This document shows positions 43,444 through 53,040 of a stretch of DNA of 64,000 nucleotides, one piece after another. Origin of the DNA: SSSZ01 sp036732025 (lineage in GTDB: Bacteria > Pseudomonadota > Gammaproteobacteria > Burkholderiales > Rhodocyclaceae); NCBI GenBank assembly GCA_036732025.1, contig DAINDE010000020.1, positions 1 through 64,000 of the forward strand. Reading direction: 5' to 3'. Below the pieces are notes generated by a model that saw only the letters and a program-made list of their open reading frames with translations, was not told the origin of the DNA and searched no databases. Within the stretch, counting starts at the first letter, position 1. The number at the start of each line of letters is the position of its first letter. The translations under genes were made by a program, and so were the position numbers.

Positions 43444-46221
43444 TCACTGATCCTTCCGAAGTAAGCTCTTCACTGCTTGCTGCGCCGTATCGATTGACGC
43501 TTTACCGTCTTCAAACACCTGTTTGCCAGAATCGGTTAGCAAGGACTTTTTCGTCACCAAGGTACCATCGCCCGTGTCTACGATCTCTGCGTTTCGGTCG
43601 AAGGTGGATCTGGCCGAAGCGGTTTCATTCCTGATGGCCTTGCCCTCAGTCTGTACCTCGTTTCGCAGCGAAGGCGGACTCGTGTCCGTGTGAGCGCTCG
43701 GCGCGGGTTGGTTGGAGCGCACAACTGTCGCGCGGTGCTGCCGATCCGAAGCCGAGAGATCGGGCGATAGAGCCGGGTCAGAGGATTGGCGATCGTGCAG
43801 CGTGCGCACATCGTCGAACGAACTGGGTAAAGCGGTGCCATCGGAAAACACCCGGTTTGGCCTGAGACCTTGGCGAGCCAGTTCCGCATCAAACATTGAC
43901 AGTGCCGAGGCGCTGTCGCCACCGTACTGCTCGGCGTAGCGCAAGAACATCTCCAAGTTATGCGGGTCCTGGGCGATATCGATGGAAAGTGACTCGCCCC
44001 GGTCCTTGGCCGAGGAGACGCGCTCCGCAAAGGCGGTTCTTTCGGCGAAGGTGGCATCGGCCCGCTCGGATCGAGACACGGCACTGGACAACCGCGACGA
44101 CATCTCCTCGGCCTCGCGGGAGTCCTTGGCGAAACTGTTGATGAGGTTTGAATCCCGCGACACCCGATCGCCAAACTGCTTGAACTCCGCAATCTGCTCT
44201 TGTGTGAGGCTGTTGAGCACCTTCTGCTGGGCCGCTGACAGACCCGACATGTAGTTCTTCCCGGCGCGGGCCTGAACTTCCGCGCCCGCTATCGGCGTAT
44301 TAATCCCCAGGTGACCGGTAGCGCCAAAGGCGATCTGCGCCACTTGGCTCTGGGTCAAGCCCGTGCTGTTTGCCACGTTTTTCGAAATCTGATCCAGCCG
44401 GTTGAGCGTCTCGCCCATCTGCTCGAAGCTGCTGGAGGCCGTGCCGCTGCTGCTGCGCAAGGACCGCAGTTTTGCCAGGCCTCGTGCAAAGGTTTCGGTG
44501 AGCGCTGCCGATCGCTCGGTATTTGCGGAGATTGCTTCGCCGCGCGCGGCATCGGCTTGCCGACTGGCCTGCACCACATCCTGCTCGGACACCCGCATCG
44601 AAACCATCCTCGACGCAAAGCCCTGGTTGCGCAACAGGCTGACCGCCGAGCGCCCGGTCAGCGCATTCGACGAGAAGGTGTTCCCGCTCAAGTCGTTTTG
44701 CCAACTGCTCATGAAGGCCGAGGTCCGGTTGGGCGCCAACTGCATCTGGTCCATCCCCACGTTCCCCATGGAGATGTTGCCGACAGTGGATGACGAAGTG
44801 CCACCCGAGATCATCGCCTGCAGGCCCGACAGGCCCCCGACCAGGGCCGTCCCAAAGTTCTCCATGCGCTTCAATGCCGCCCAGGCGATGAAGGGGATAC
44901 TGATCGCCAGGTACCCGACGACGGCCTCGCCCGAGATCGCGCGCGAATAGATCGTCGAGGCGGTCTGCAGGGCCAGCGCCTTGGTGCCCGTGCCGAGGTC
45001 CGCCGCGGCTGCCAGATCGTAGGCCGCGTAGATCGAGGCCATGTAGTTGAGGATGGCATAGAGCGGCGGCCAGAGCTGGATCCAGATGAGCACCGCGGCG
45101 TAGCCCTTGAAGGCCAGCATCGTCTCGCGGCCGCTGGTGAGCAGGAGCAGCAGCACGAAGAGCGGAAACATCGCGTAGGTCACCGCCTCGACCACGTTGC
45201 GGAAAACCGGCAGGGCCTGCTCGGCCACTTTGCCGTAGTTGAGCCAGGTCGCGTTCTGCTGGGCCACGGCCTGGGCCCGGCCGACGGCGAGCACCATGGC
45301 CGCCGGATCGTTGACCTTCTGGCCGACGATCTTGCTGGTGTCCTCGATCGCGTTGAGCACCGCGTTCTGCCGGATGAGGTCGGCAGCCGTGGCCGCGGCG
45401 GTGGCGATGCTGTTCTTGAGATAGGCCTGCTGGATCTGCCCGGCGATGACGGCCGCGGCAGCAGCGCTGGGCAGCGTCGGGTTGAGCTGGAAGGCGAGCC
45501 GCCCCTGGATGCGGGTGATCTGCGCTGGCAGTCGCCCATTGAGACTCTGGTACACGTTCGGGCAGGTGTCGACGCCGACGCTGCCGCCCGCGGCAGTCAG
45601 CGTGCTGAAGCGGGCCGGATTGGGCGAGGCCATCAGCGGCCAGACATCGTCCGAGGTGGAGAAGGTGGCTGGATCGAGGGTGCCGTCGATCAGGTCATAA
45701 GTGGTGCAGTTGTGGATGAAATTGATGAGGTCGGTGCGGAAGGCCGGGTCCTGGAACACCACGTTGCCGGTCTCGCGGATCAGGCGGTTGCCGAACATCA
45801 GGCCGTTCTGCTGGTAGGCGAGTTCGGCGGGCAGGGCGCCGATGCCGGGGATGACCTGGAATGCCGTCTCGAACAACCCGGTCAGCGTGTGGCCGATGGT
45901 GCTGGTGAGGCTGCCCAGCAAGGCCACGCCGAAGGGCACGTTGTCGACCACCTTGACCGCGGAACCGCCGGTCTTGTCCACGATGCCGACGGTCACCTTG
46001 GGTACGATCAGCACCGAGAACACCAGCACCACCGTACCCAACCACTTCCAGCCCTGCAATTTTTCGGGGGCGAAGGCGTAGGCGATGAGCGCCGCGACGA
46101 AGCCGCAGAAGGCCACGGCCGCCACCGCCGCCGCATAGTCGCCCGATGCATGGATGGCCGCCGCGGCGTTGAAGACGCCGAACAGGCTGTCGGCATTCTG
46201 GTAGGCGTAGATCTCCCACAT
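43444..46221 (-). CDS. traG: TraG, F-type mating-pair stabilisation and pilus protein
   Basis: 925-residue inner-membrane protein. The N-terminal about 480 residues have several hydrophobic segments (AAVAAVAFCGFVAALIAYAF, TVVLVFSVLIVPKVTVGIV, YAMFPLFVLLLLLTSGRETM, IWIQLWPPLYAILNYMASI) typical of TraG_N; the C-terminal half is long, polar and rich in Ser, Ala, Gln and Arg, as in the periplasmic part of F TraG that stabilises mating pairs and contacts the recipient. Last gene of the tra operon. F TraG is 938 residues, a close length match. Confidence 0.92.
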   Translation of the reverse strand: MWEIYAYQNADSLFGVFNAAAAIHASGDYAAAVAAVAFCGFVAALIAYAFAPEKLQGWKWLGTVVLVFSVLIVPKVTVGIVDKTGGSAVKVVDNVPFGVALLGSLTSTIGHTLTGLFETAFQVIPGIGALPAELAYQQNGLMFGNRLIRETGNVVFQDPAFRTDLINFIHNCTTYDLIDGTLDPATFSTSDDVWPLMASPNPARFSTLTAAGGSVGVDTCPNVYQSLNGRLPAQITRIQGRLAFQLNPTLPSAAAAAVIAGQIQQAYLKNSIATAAATAADLIRQNAVLNAIEDTSKIVGQKVNDPAAMVLAVGRAQAVAQQNATWLNYGKVAEQALPVFRNVVEAVTYAMFPLFVLLLLLTSGRETMLAFKGYAAVLIWIQLWPPLYAILNYMASIYAAYDLAAAADLGTGTKALALQTASTIYSRAISGEAVVGYLAISIPFIAWAALKRMENFGTALVGGLSGLQAMISGGTSSSTVGNISMGNVGMDQMQLAPNRTSAFMSSWQNDLSGNTFSSNALTGRSAVSLLRNQGFASRMVSMRVSEQDVVQASRQADAARGEAISANTERSAALTETFARGLAKLRSLRSSSGTASSSFEQMGETLNRLDQISKNVANSTGLTQSQVAQIAFGATGHLGINTPIAGAEVQARAGKNYMSGLSAAQQKVLNSLTQEQIAEFKQFGDRVSRDSNLINSFAKDSREAEEMSSRLSSAVSRSERADATFAERTAFAERVSSAKDRGESLSIDIAQDPHNLEMFLRYAEQYGGDSASALSMFDAELARQGLRPNRVFSDGTALPSSFDDVRTLHDRQSSDPALSPDLSASDRQHRATVVRSNQPAPSAHTDTSPPSLRNEVQTEGKAIRNETASARSTFDRNAEIVDTGDGTLVTKKSLLTDSGKQVFEDGKASIDTAQQAVKSLLRKDQ

Positions 46222-46254
46222 GGCGCTCCGTCTCCTCGCGCGATTCCGTCTCCG

Positions 46255-47703
46255 CTACTGCGACAGATAGGCGGCCTGCTGGCCGAGCATGTCCATCACG
46301 TGCTGCGGCATGCTGGAACGCAGCTGGCGTTCTAGCTGTTCCAGGTGACTCGACACGGCCCGGAAGGAGCCCACCTTCTGGTACAGCAGGTTCTTCTCCT
46401 GCGAGATTTGCAGGAGCATCGCCTGGGCACGCTGGCGGACCTGGTTGGCCTGCTCGCGTTGGCTCTGCTGCAGCGTGTAGTTCTTGTCCAGGGCGGCCAT
46501 GCCCAGTCGCAGGTTGCGTTCCAGGAAGATGTAGGCGTAGTCGGCGGCGATGACATCGCGGTACTGGGCGATCAGGCTGTCGGCGAGGCCCGATCCCGGG
46601 ATGCTGGTGCCGATGGACAGCATCTTGTAGACCGGTTCGGTGGTCTGGTTCACGAAGCCGACCTCGGCCGAGTTGTTGGGGATGGCGGTGCGTGAGGCGA
46701 TCTTCTCCGCGATGGAGCGCATCATCGTCTCCACCTTGGCGGTGAAGGGCGTGTGGGTGTAGGTGGTGTTCAGGCTGACCACGTCGCAGTTGGTGTAGTC
46801 GTTGCACTTCAGTATGTGCTGGATGACATCCGTGCCGCTCGCTGCACTCTGGCCGTAGAGCAACTGGCTGATCGAAGTGAGCGTGGGCGCGATCGGCTCG
46901 GGGTCGCGGGCCGATTCCTCCGGGTAGTAGATGATCGTGCCGACCAGGCTCATGATCAGCTCGCGCTCCTGGTCGTCGAGATAGGAGCCGGTGTACTGCA
47001 ATGCCTTCCAGGTAAGGTTGCCGACGAAAGGGGCCTTGTTCTTCACGTTCGGATCGCTGGAGGCCCGCGCCGAGGACAGGATGCTGGGCCGGTCGGTGGC
47101 GCAGCGCCGGCGCGCCGCATCGCGGTCGCTCTCCAGGCCCATCTCGATGGCGAGGTCGGCGCAGGTTTCCTGCGAACTGTAGCCGAGCGATTCGGCGGCC
47201 GTGCTGACGATGGCCTTGGCGGTCTCGCACGAGTTGATGCGGGCATTGTTGATCCAGGTCTCCAGGCCCTTGGCCCATTTGGTGAGCCCGCCCAGCAGCG
47301 GCGAGACCGCTTCGAGCGCCAACTGAAACGCGATACCGGGCAGGGCGGCCGTGATGTTCTTCAGCATGTTCTTGAACTCGGTCGCCGAGATGTGGCTGAA
47401 GCTGCCGCCGAAGACGTCGATGCCACCGCAGCCGGCCTTGGCGCTGGGGAACTGGATGGCCGCGAGCTGATAGACCTTGTTGGGCGAGCGCATCATCAGG
47501 TTGCCGCCGGTGTAGGTATTGAAGGTCTGGCCGCGGAAGGCCCCGGGGGCCGTGTAGTTTCCGATGGCGCCCAGGTTGTTGAACATGTCATTCACCTCAG
47601 TGTTCAGGTCGCCGGCGCGCAGCGGCAGCGGCGAGATCACCAGCAGCAACGCCAGCAGTGCGGCGGAGGGTCGCCGCAATAGGGGATGGTCGGGGTGGTT
47701 CAT
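46255..47703 (-). CDS. traH: TraH, F-type pilus assembly protein
   Basis: 482 residues from MNHPDHPLLRRP, chosen because a signal peptide follows (AALLALLLVISPLPLRAGDL) and the start overlaps the traF stop (ATGA). GGNLMMRSPNKVYQLAAIQF and CGGIDVFGGSFSHISATEF are TraH hallmarks; the C-terminus has a coiled coil (NYTLQQSQREQANQVRQRAQ). Periplasmic protein needed for pilus extension, interacting with TraF, TraU and TrbI in F. Several cysteines suggest disulfides. Confidence 0.93.
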   Translation of the reverse strand: MNHPDHPLLRRPSAALLALLLVISPLPLRAGDLNTEVNDMFNNLGAIGNYTAPGAFRGQTFNTYTGGNLMMRSPNKVYQLAAIQFPSAKAGCGGIDVFGGSFSHISATEFKNMLKNITAALPGIAFQLALEAVSPLLGGLTKWAKGLETWINNARINSCETAKAIVSTAAESLGYSSQETCADLAIEMGLESDRDAARRRCATDRPSILSSARASSDPNVKNKAPFVGNLTWKALQYTGSYLDDQERELIMSLVGTIIYYPEESARDPEPIAPTLTSISQLLYGQSAASGTDVIQHILKCNDYTNCDVVSLNTTYTHTPFTAKVETMMRSIAEKIASRTAIPNNSAEVGFVNQTTEPVYKMLSIGTSIPGSGLADSLIAQYRDVIAADYAYIFLERNLRLGMAALDKNYTLQQSQREQANQVRQRAQAMLLQISQEKNLLYQKVGSFRAVSSHLEQLERQLRSSMPQHVMDMLGQQAAYLSQ

Positions 47704-48566
47704 GGGGCCTCCTGCGGCAGGGCGAGACGTTGCGTCGATCCGGGCAGCATCGCCTCGGCTTGCGGGCCGGACACGGCGGCGATGCGCTCCAGCAACTGGG
47801 ATTCCGAGAGCACGCCGAAACCGATGGGCGTGATCTTTCCGGTGAAGGGCTGGGCCAGGAAGACGGCGGGCACCTGGGTGACCTTCAGGGTGGTGGCGAT
47901 GCCGTTGTCCGCACGCGCGTTGGGGAAACCCGGCATCGGGCCGCCATCGACGCTGATGGCCACGACCTGGATGCCATGGCGCGCCTGGAAGGCCGCCAGA
48001 GTCGGCGCGAAAGCGTGGCAGTACGGGCAGTCCGAGCGGTAGAAGAAAAACAGCACGTGGTCCTTGCCCAGTTCGGCAATCGAACGGGATCGATCCACCC
48101 ACTCGGTCTGCTCGAAAACTTCCAGTGCCTTGGCGTTGACCGGCCGGCCTTGCAGCGTCGGATCGAGTGCCGGCGTGGCCCAGGCCACCCGCTGCGCTAC
48201 GTCGGCGAAATAGGAGGCACGCGCGACCACTTGGGATTCCAGTTCCATGTAGCGGCGCACGTTCGCCTCGGTCGGCCGCATGATGGCTATGTTGCGGGTG
48301 TCCTCCAGGGCCTTCTGCAGGCGTTCGAACTCGACCAATTCCGGGGCTTTCGAGGGCAGAGCGGGTGGCGCCGCGGGCGCCACCTTGTCCGGCAGCGGCG
48401 GACGTTCCCGTTCCTCGGGCATGGGATCCTCGTAGAAATGCCAGCCGCGCCAACTGTCGGACCAGTAGCGCGCAGCAGCATCCTGGGCCGACGCGGCGCT
48501 GGCGCCCAGCATCAAGGACAGCACCAGCAGCAGGCGAACGGGCGTGAGGAACGCGAAGCGCTTCAT
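47700..48566 (-). CDS. traF: TraF, thioredoxin-fold conjugation protein with intact CPYC
   Basis: 288 residues with signal peptide (LLLVLSLMLGASAASAQ), an N-terminal TraF domain (ARYWSDSWRGWHFYEDPMPE), and a thioredoxin fold with C180-P-Y-C183 in FFFYRSDCPYCHAFAPTLAA and cis-proline region VTQVPAVFLAQ. F TraF has lost the CxxC pair, while here it is kept, so it can act as a periplasmic thiol oxidoreductase for TraH/TraU/TraN. Coupled to traH by ATGA. Confidence 0.92.
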   Translation of the reverse strand: MKRFAFLTPVRLLLVLSLMLGASAASAQDAAARYWSDSWRGWHFYEDPMPEERERPPLPDKVAPAAPPALPSKAPELVEFERLQKALEDTRNIAIMRPTEANVRRYMELESQVVARASYFADVAQRVAWATPALDPTLQGRPVNAKALEVFEQTEWVDRSRSIAELGKDHVLFFFYRSDCPYCHAFAPTLAAFQARHGIQVVAISVDGGPMPGFPNARADNGIATTLKVTQVPAVFLAQPFTGKITPIGFGVLSESQLLERIAAVSGPQAEAMLPGSTQRLALPQEAP

Positions 48567-48573
48567 AGGGGCC

Positions 48574-48948
48574 CTACTTCAGGGATTGCGGCGGCCGGCC
48601 GTCGAGGCAGTAGTTGATGCCGAAGTCCATCGTCTGCCGGCGCGGAGTCGTCGCGCCGGGCAGGAGCACGCCGTCTTGCCAGAATGTGACCTTCAGCCGG
48701 CTGCAACCCGGTTGGGCGTATCGCTTCTCGGTCGTCACGTCGATGTAGATCGGCGAGGTGGCACCGAAGCGCTTGGTGATTGCGTCGGCCATCTCGCCAG
48801 TCAGGATCCCGTGGGCCTGCCCGTCGGTCGCCTGGAGGGCGGCCAGCATCACGGGGCGCGCATCGGGCACCGGCGTGCGGAGCACGTCGTCGGCGAAGGC
48901 GGGCAACGCCAATGCGGCGAGCAGCGCAGCGGCATAGACAGACTTCAT
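48574..48948 (-). CDS. Secreted protein of unknown function in the tra operon
   Basis: 124 residues with signal peptide (KSVYAAALLAALALPAFA), then a small domain with two cysteines (in QPGCSRLKVTFW and INYCLDGRPP). No family recognised. Start 48948 overlaps the traN stop (ATGA) and the stop is seven bases from traF, so it is an integral operon member. Likely periplasmic; a role as a chaperone or adaptor in the secretion apparatus is only a guess from position. Confidence 0.72.
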   Translation of the reverse strand: MKSVYAAALLAALALPAFADDVLRTPVPDARPVMLAALQATDGQAHGILTGEMADAITKRFGATSPIYIDVTTEKRYAQPGCSRLKVTFWQDGVLLPGATTPRRQTMDFGINYCLDGRPPQSLK

Positions 48949-51266
48949 TGGCATTTCCCCTGTCCGTAGTAGCAGGTGGTGAGGCGCGAGGCGTTGCTGC
49001 CCTGGATCGTTCCGACACTGGGCAGCGTCGGGACGATGGAGGCATAGAACTCGGAGAGGTCCATGGCAGCGAAGTCCAGGCTCTGGAGCTGGGCAATCGT
49101 GAAGCCCGAGCAGTCGGGGCTCTTGCCGGAGCCCCAGCCCTTGCCCACCTGGACGCGGCCCTGCTCGTTGACGATGCGCGCGAGCTTGCTGTTGAAGCAG
49201 CACTTGCCGGTGGTGTGCTCGATGCAGGCGACGCAGGCGCCCAGGATGCGGATGCACGACGAACAATAGGTCCCGATGCTATGGCACAGGCCGGCCCCTT
49301 CCTTCATCGCGAGCTTGCCTTCCTCCTCGTTGCAGGACGACATCGACATGACGATGTAGATCACCACCGCAATGGCGAGCGACCAGGGATCGAAGGCGAC
49401 CACCAGGCCGTCGCCGGAGTAGAGCACGACCGAACTGGCCGGCAGCGCGGTGCCGTTGATGGCGACGGTGACGCCATAGGTCGTGAAGCTCCCAGAAAAG
49501 CCCCCGCTCATCAGCAGTGCCTGCATGCCCTGGTACAGGAACTCGCGGTTGTCGGCGTTCATCAGGACGTCATAGACGAGGCGCGAACCCGTGCCAAACA
49601 GGCTCTGGTTGGTCATGCCGGCACCGGCCGAGTCGGAGTAGCAGCAGTTCTTGAAGAGCCGGTCCCGGCATTTGTTTGATTCGCCCTTGAAGACCTGCAT
49701 GTTGTCGGTGTCGAGGTACACGCCGGCTTCACGCGCGGCTTCCATCAACGACATCGAACGGGCGAAGTCGGCGTCGTTGGTGTAGCTGGTGTTGAAGCAG
49801 TTCGAGCCCAGGCAATAGACATTGGCGGGGCAGTTGGAGGCGGTGGTGGCGGTCTGTGCGGCGACCGGGCAGGTGTAGGTGTCCTGGGTGATCTCGCACA
49901 ACCCGGTCGCCGCATTTAGCTGCTTGCAGGTGCTGGTCGCCGGGGTGCATCCGCTGCTCGCCAGCGGGGCGCACTCATCCACCGGGGCGCCCGCAGTGCA
50001 GGTCAGGGTGCGCTCATAGGACCAACAGGCGCGCGTGACAGCGCGGCCGTCGATGGTCTTGGTGGCGGGACCGTCTACGCAGCGGTCGGCGGTGGTCACG
50101 GTGCAGCGGCCGCCCTCCGTCAGCGCGGCGCTCCTGTCGACCCAGACGTCCGTCTCGTGCTGCTCCATGGTCGGCTGGACGAAGGACAAGGGCAGGCTCC
50201 AGCCGGAGGCGCCGACCAGGGTCGCAGGCCCCGCCGGTAGGGCGCAGTGCATCCCGGCGTCGTCGTAGATCGTCGTGCTGCCGACCGGACAATTTCCATC
50301 GGCGTCGGGGGCCGTGAGCGTGTAGCACTGGTCGGCTCCTCCGCCCGAGAGGAATCCTCCCGCCCAGGAGCCGCCCAGCGTATCGCCGCCCACCGTTCCG
50401 GCGGGGCAGGCATAGACCGGCGTGCCGAACTGGAAGGTGTAGCTGCAGTTCCCGGCGGTGCAGCCCGAGCCCGGCATCATGACCACCTTGAAGGGGCTCC
50501 AGCAGTAGCCCTGCCAATGCGGCGACAGGTCGGTGACGTAGGTCGCCTGGGTCGCCGGTGCGATCGGCAGGTCGAGGGCCTGCCAGCCGATGCAGGCGCC
50601 CATGCCGCCGGCGGCGTAGAAGCGGAAACGCTGCTTGCCGTCGGCGCGGATGCGGCATTGCGCTTCCGCGATCATATAGTCCATGCCGTTGCGGTTGACC
50701 TGGCCATGGGCGAACCAGGTGCCTTCGGCACAACTGGGCAGCAATTCCACCTGGACCGTGAGGTCGCGCCGGGTGGTGTAGTTGCCGACGCCGCTATAAC
50801 GGTTGCAGACCTTGGTGGTCGTTCCCGCGGGCGTGGTGACCTCGGCGGTGGTGCAACCCGAGTAATAGTCGGCGAGACTGCCCAGCACGATCGACGGATT
50901 GCCGGCGATATCGCGGGCGGCGGCGACGGCGGGATCGTAGGCCGAGACCGGGGGGCGCGGCGTGTTGGCCGACGTCACGGCACCGCGCTGTGCTTGGCAG
51001 ACGGGATCATCGATACTGGTGGCGCAGGCGGCCAGGCGGGCATTGGCCGCCCCTGACAGGCTGGGTTGGCCGTAGTACGTGGTTTCCGGTGGCGTCGTGG
51101 TATAGCCCGGCACGGCACTCGATGCACTCGGCGTATTCACCGTCCCCCGGATGACGGGATTGGCCGCCTGCCCGGCGGCGGTGCCTTCCTCGAACGGACC
51201 GGCCACGGCGGCGGTATGCGTCGTGATGAAGCAGACGAGCGTGATCCAGGTGACCCAGCGGCGCAT
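48945..51266 (-). CDS. traN: TraN, outer-membrane mating-pair stabilisation protein
   Basis: 773 residues with signal peptide (RRWVTWITLVCFITTHTAAV). Extremely cysteine-rich, including CNRYSGVGNYTTRRDLTVQ and the C-terminal conserved block CNEEEGKLAMKEGAGLCHSI followed by CSSCIRILGACVACIEHTTG, which is the best TraN signature. F TraN (602 residues) recognises recipient outer-membrane proteins during mating; this one is longer, with an extended N-terminal half. Needs disulfide formation, fitting DsbC and TraF in the operon. AGGAGG precedes the ATG. Confidence 0.92.
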   Translation of the reverse strand: MRRWVTWITLVCFITTHTAAVAGPFEEGTAAGQAANPVIRGTVNTPSASSAVPGYTTTPPETTYYGQPSLSGAANARLAACATSIDDPVCQAQRGAVTSANTPRPPVSAYDPAVAAARDIAGNPSIVLGSLADYYSGCTTAEVTTPAGTTTKVCNRYSGVGNYTTRRDLTVQVELLPSCAEGTWFAHGQVNRNGMDYMIAEAQCRIRADGKQRFRFYAAGGMGACIGWQALDLPIAPATQATYVTDLSPHWQGYCWSPFKVVMMPGSGCTAGNCSYTFQFGTPVYACPAGTVGGDTLGGSWAGGFLSGGGADQCYTLTAPDADGNCPVGSTTIYDDAGMHCALPAGPATLVGASGWSLPLSFVQPTMEQHETDVWVDRSAALTEGGRCTVTTADRCVDGPATKTIDGRAVTRACWSYERTLTCTAGAPVDECAPLASSGCTPATSTCKQLNAATGLCEITQDTYTCPVAAQTATTASNCPANVYCLGSNCFNTSYTNDADFARSMSLMEAAREAGVYLDTDNMQVFKGESNKCRDRLFKNCCYSDSAGAGMTNQSLFGTGSRLVYDVLMNADNREFLYQGMQALLMSGGFSGSFTTYGVTVAINGTALPASSVVLYSGDGLVVAFDPWSLAIAVVIYIVMSMSSCNEEEGKLAMKEGAGLCHSIGTYCSSCIRILGACVACIEHTTGKCCFNSKLARIVNEQGRVQVGKGWGSGKSPDCSGFTIAQLQSLDFAAMDLSEFYASIVPTLPSVGTIQGSNASRLTTCYYGQGKCQ

Positions 51267-51275
51267 CGTGGCCTC

Positions 51276-52031
51276 CTATCCCCTAATCCGTTTCAAGAAG
51301 GTGTCGGCGGGCGGGCCGAAACCGGGTGCCGAGCGCCGCATGTATTCCAGCGCGTAGTCCAGGCTCACGTCGCCGGAGGTTCGCAGGAAACTGTCGGCTG
51401 GCGCGCAACTGCCGCTGGCGCAGGCAACCGGGCGGGTGCCGTCGCGCACCAGCACGAAGGTCGGTACCCGGGTGACGGCGTAGCGGTCGAAGGCCGGGGG
51501 ATCGATCTGCACGGCCACCTGCCGGGTGCCAATCAGGCCCTGCACCTGGGCGACGGTGTCGCGCAGCGAGCCGTTGGCGAAGCCCCGGAGGACGATCGAA
51601 GCCTTGGCACGCGCGGCCTGGTCGACCAGACGCTGCAGCGTGGGCCGGGGCATGGACAGGCTGACGAACACCAACAGCCCTGGCCCAGTCGCCAGCCCCT
51701 GCGCCTGAGTCATCGCCTCCGCTTGCGATGTATAGCCCCGCGCCAGCGCCTCGAGATCGATCGGGGTGCGACTGAGGGGCTGGGGCAGCGCCTCGACGTT
51801 CGGGCGGGTCGGCACCGGCGCGGATCGCAGTTCGGCATCGCTGGGCATGCCGTACTTCCGCCGCGCCGCGTCAATGTCTCCCTCGGTGATCGCGGGCTGC
51901 TCGCGGCGGACCCGTTCGATGTCCGCGTCGGTAATGACCGGCGGGTTTTGCGGCAGGGCCGGCGCGCTCGCCACGAGTGCGGCGGTGAGGCCGAGGGCAC
52001 GGGCAGATAGACGGAGATCAGAAGCCCACAC
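51276..52031 (-). CDS. trbC: TrbC, F-type pilus assembly protein
   Basis: 251 residues from a GTG (52031) overlapping the traU stop; the frame is open further but then runs through traU in a shadow frame. Signal peptide SARALGLTAALVASAPALPQ, a variable acidic stretch, then the TrbC_Ftype core LLVFVSLSMPRPTLQRLVDQ, ASIVLRGFANGS and VTRVPTFVLV, a thioredoxin-like fold without CxxC. Periplasmic partner of TraW in pilus assembly. The GTG choice is supported by the ATGA-like overlap pattern of the operon. Confidence 0.88.
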   Translation of the reverse strand: MWASDLRLSARALGLTAALVASAPALPQNPPVITDADIERVRREQPAITEGDIDAARRKYGMPSDAELRSAPVPTRPNVEALPQPLSRTPIDLEALARGYTSQAEAMTQAQGLATGPGLLVFVSLSMPRPTLQRLVDQAARAKASIVLRGFANGSLRDTVAQVQGLIGTRQVAVQIDPPAFDRYAVTRVPTFVLVRDGTRPVACASGSCAPADSFLRTSGDVSLDYALEYMRRSAPGFGPPADTFLKRIRG

Positions 52032-53040
52032 AGCAGTTCCTCTTGCGAAATAACATGAAGGCGAAGTCCTCGCCGCGCACGGGGTATTCCTTGCCGGCGC
52101 CCCAGAACACCGTGGTGCGGCCGAAGGGCTGGCAGCAGCGCCCGGCTTCCTTCGCGGTGTTGGGGATCGGGTAGGTGAGTTGAGTCTTGTAGGCGGTCTT
52201 GTCCATGACCGGCTCGAAGTACGGCCCGCACAGGCCGGGCGTGCCATGCCAGCCCCAGGCGATCAGTTCGCGGTGCATCTTCGCGGTCAGGCGCTGGGCC
52301 ATCAGCGCGGCCGTGCGCACGCCGCCCAGGTGGTAGGGCACGTGGCCGTCGAGGGGGTAAATGCCCCCCTGGCAGCCGGCGCACCAGAAGAGCTCCTTGA
52401 GGCCGAAGCCGACCGAGGCGGCGACGCAATCGGCGGCGCAGGCGGCGATGGCGACCGGATTGGCGAAGAGCACGGCGTCCGGGTTGAGGATCAGGGTGAG
52501 CTCGTCGTCGGCCCACAGGGGATCGACCTCGGTGAGGTAGGCGAGATCGAAGGAGCCCTTCTCCAGGCAGGGGAAGTCGGTCACCACCTCCAGCCAGTAC
52601 ATCACCGGGTTCACGTAGAAGTGCGCCTGGTAGAAGCTGCCACCGTCCCCGTCGCCCTCCGGGCGGGTGAAGCGCGCGGCCTCCGGCGCCGGGATGCCCG
52701 GGTCGAGATCGATGCCGCCCAGCGATACCAGGCAGAAGGGCTTCCTCACCGCCTCGACATGCCGTGCGGGCTCCCAGAAGCCGATGGAGAGCCCGATGAC
52801 CGGATTGACGCCACAACTGCAGACGGGGCTCGCTGGGTTATCGGTGTCCTCCTGATCGCCGAAGTTGGCGATGCGCGCACTTCCGATACTGATCGGTAGG
52901 ATGCAGGACCAGCAGATATCGGTGATCGGATTGGGAAACTTGCCGGTGCAGGTGGCCGCGCCAGCAGCGAGGCTGGGGCCGGCCGCGAAGACGAGCACGG
53001 CGGCAAGCAGGAAAGGAACGAGGCCGCGATGGGCATTCAT
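52018..53040 (-). CDS. traU: TraU, DNA transfer protein
   Basis: 340 residues (F TraU 330). Signal peptide LVPFLLAAVLVFAAGPSLA, then CTGKFPNPITDICWSCILPI, GFWEPARHVEAVRKPFCLVS, FVNPVMYWLEV-like YVNPVMYWLEVVTDFPCLEK and GRTTVFWGAGKEYPVRGEDF. Cysteine-rich periplasmic protein required mainly for DNA transfer in F. Start overlaps the traW stop. Confidence 0.94.
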   Translation of the reverse strand: MNAHRGLVPFLLAAVLVFAAGPSLAAGAATCTGKFPNPITDICWSCILPISIGSARIANFGDQEDTDNPASPVCSCGVNPVIGLSIGFWEPARHVEAVRKPFCLVSLGGIDLDPGIPAPEAARFTRPEGDGDGGSFYQAHFYVNPVMYWLEVVTDFPCLEKGSFDLAYLTEVDPLWADDELTLILNPDAVLFANPVAIAACAADCVAASVGFGLKELFWCAGCQGGIYPLDGHVPYHLGGVRTAALMAQRLTAKMHRELIAWGWHGTPGLCGPYFEPVMDKTAYKTQLTYPIPNTAKEAGRCCQPFGRTTVFWGAGKEYPVRGEDFAFMLFRKRNCCVGF

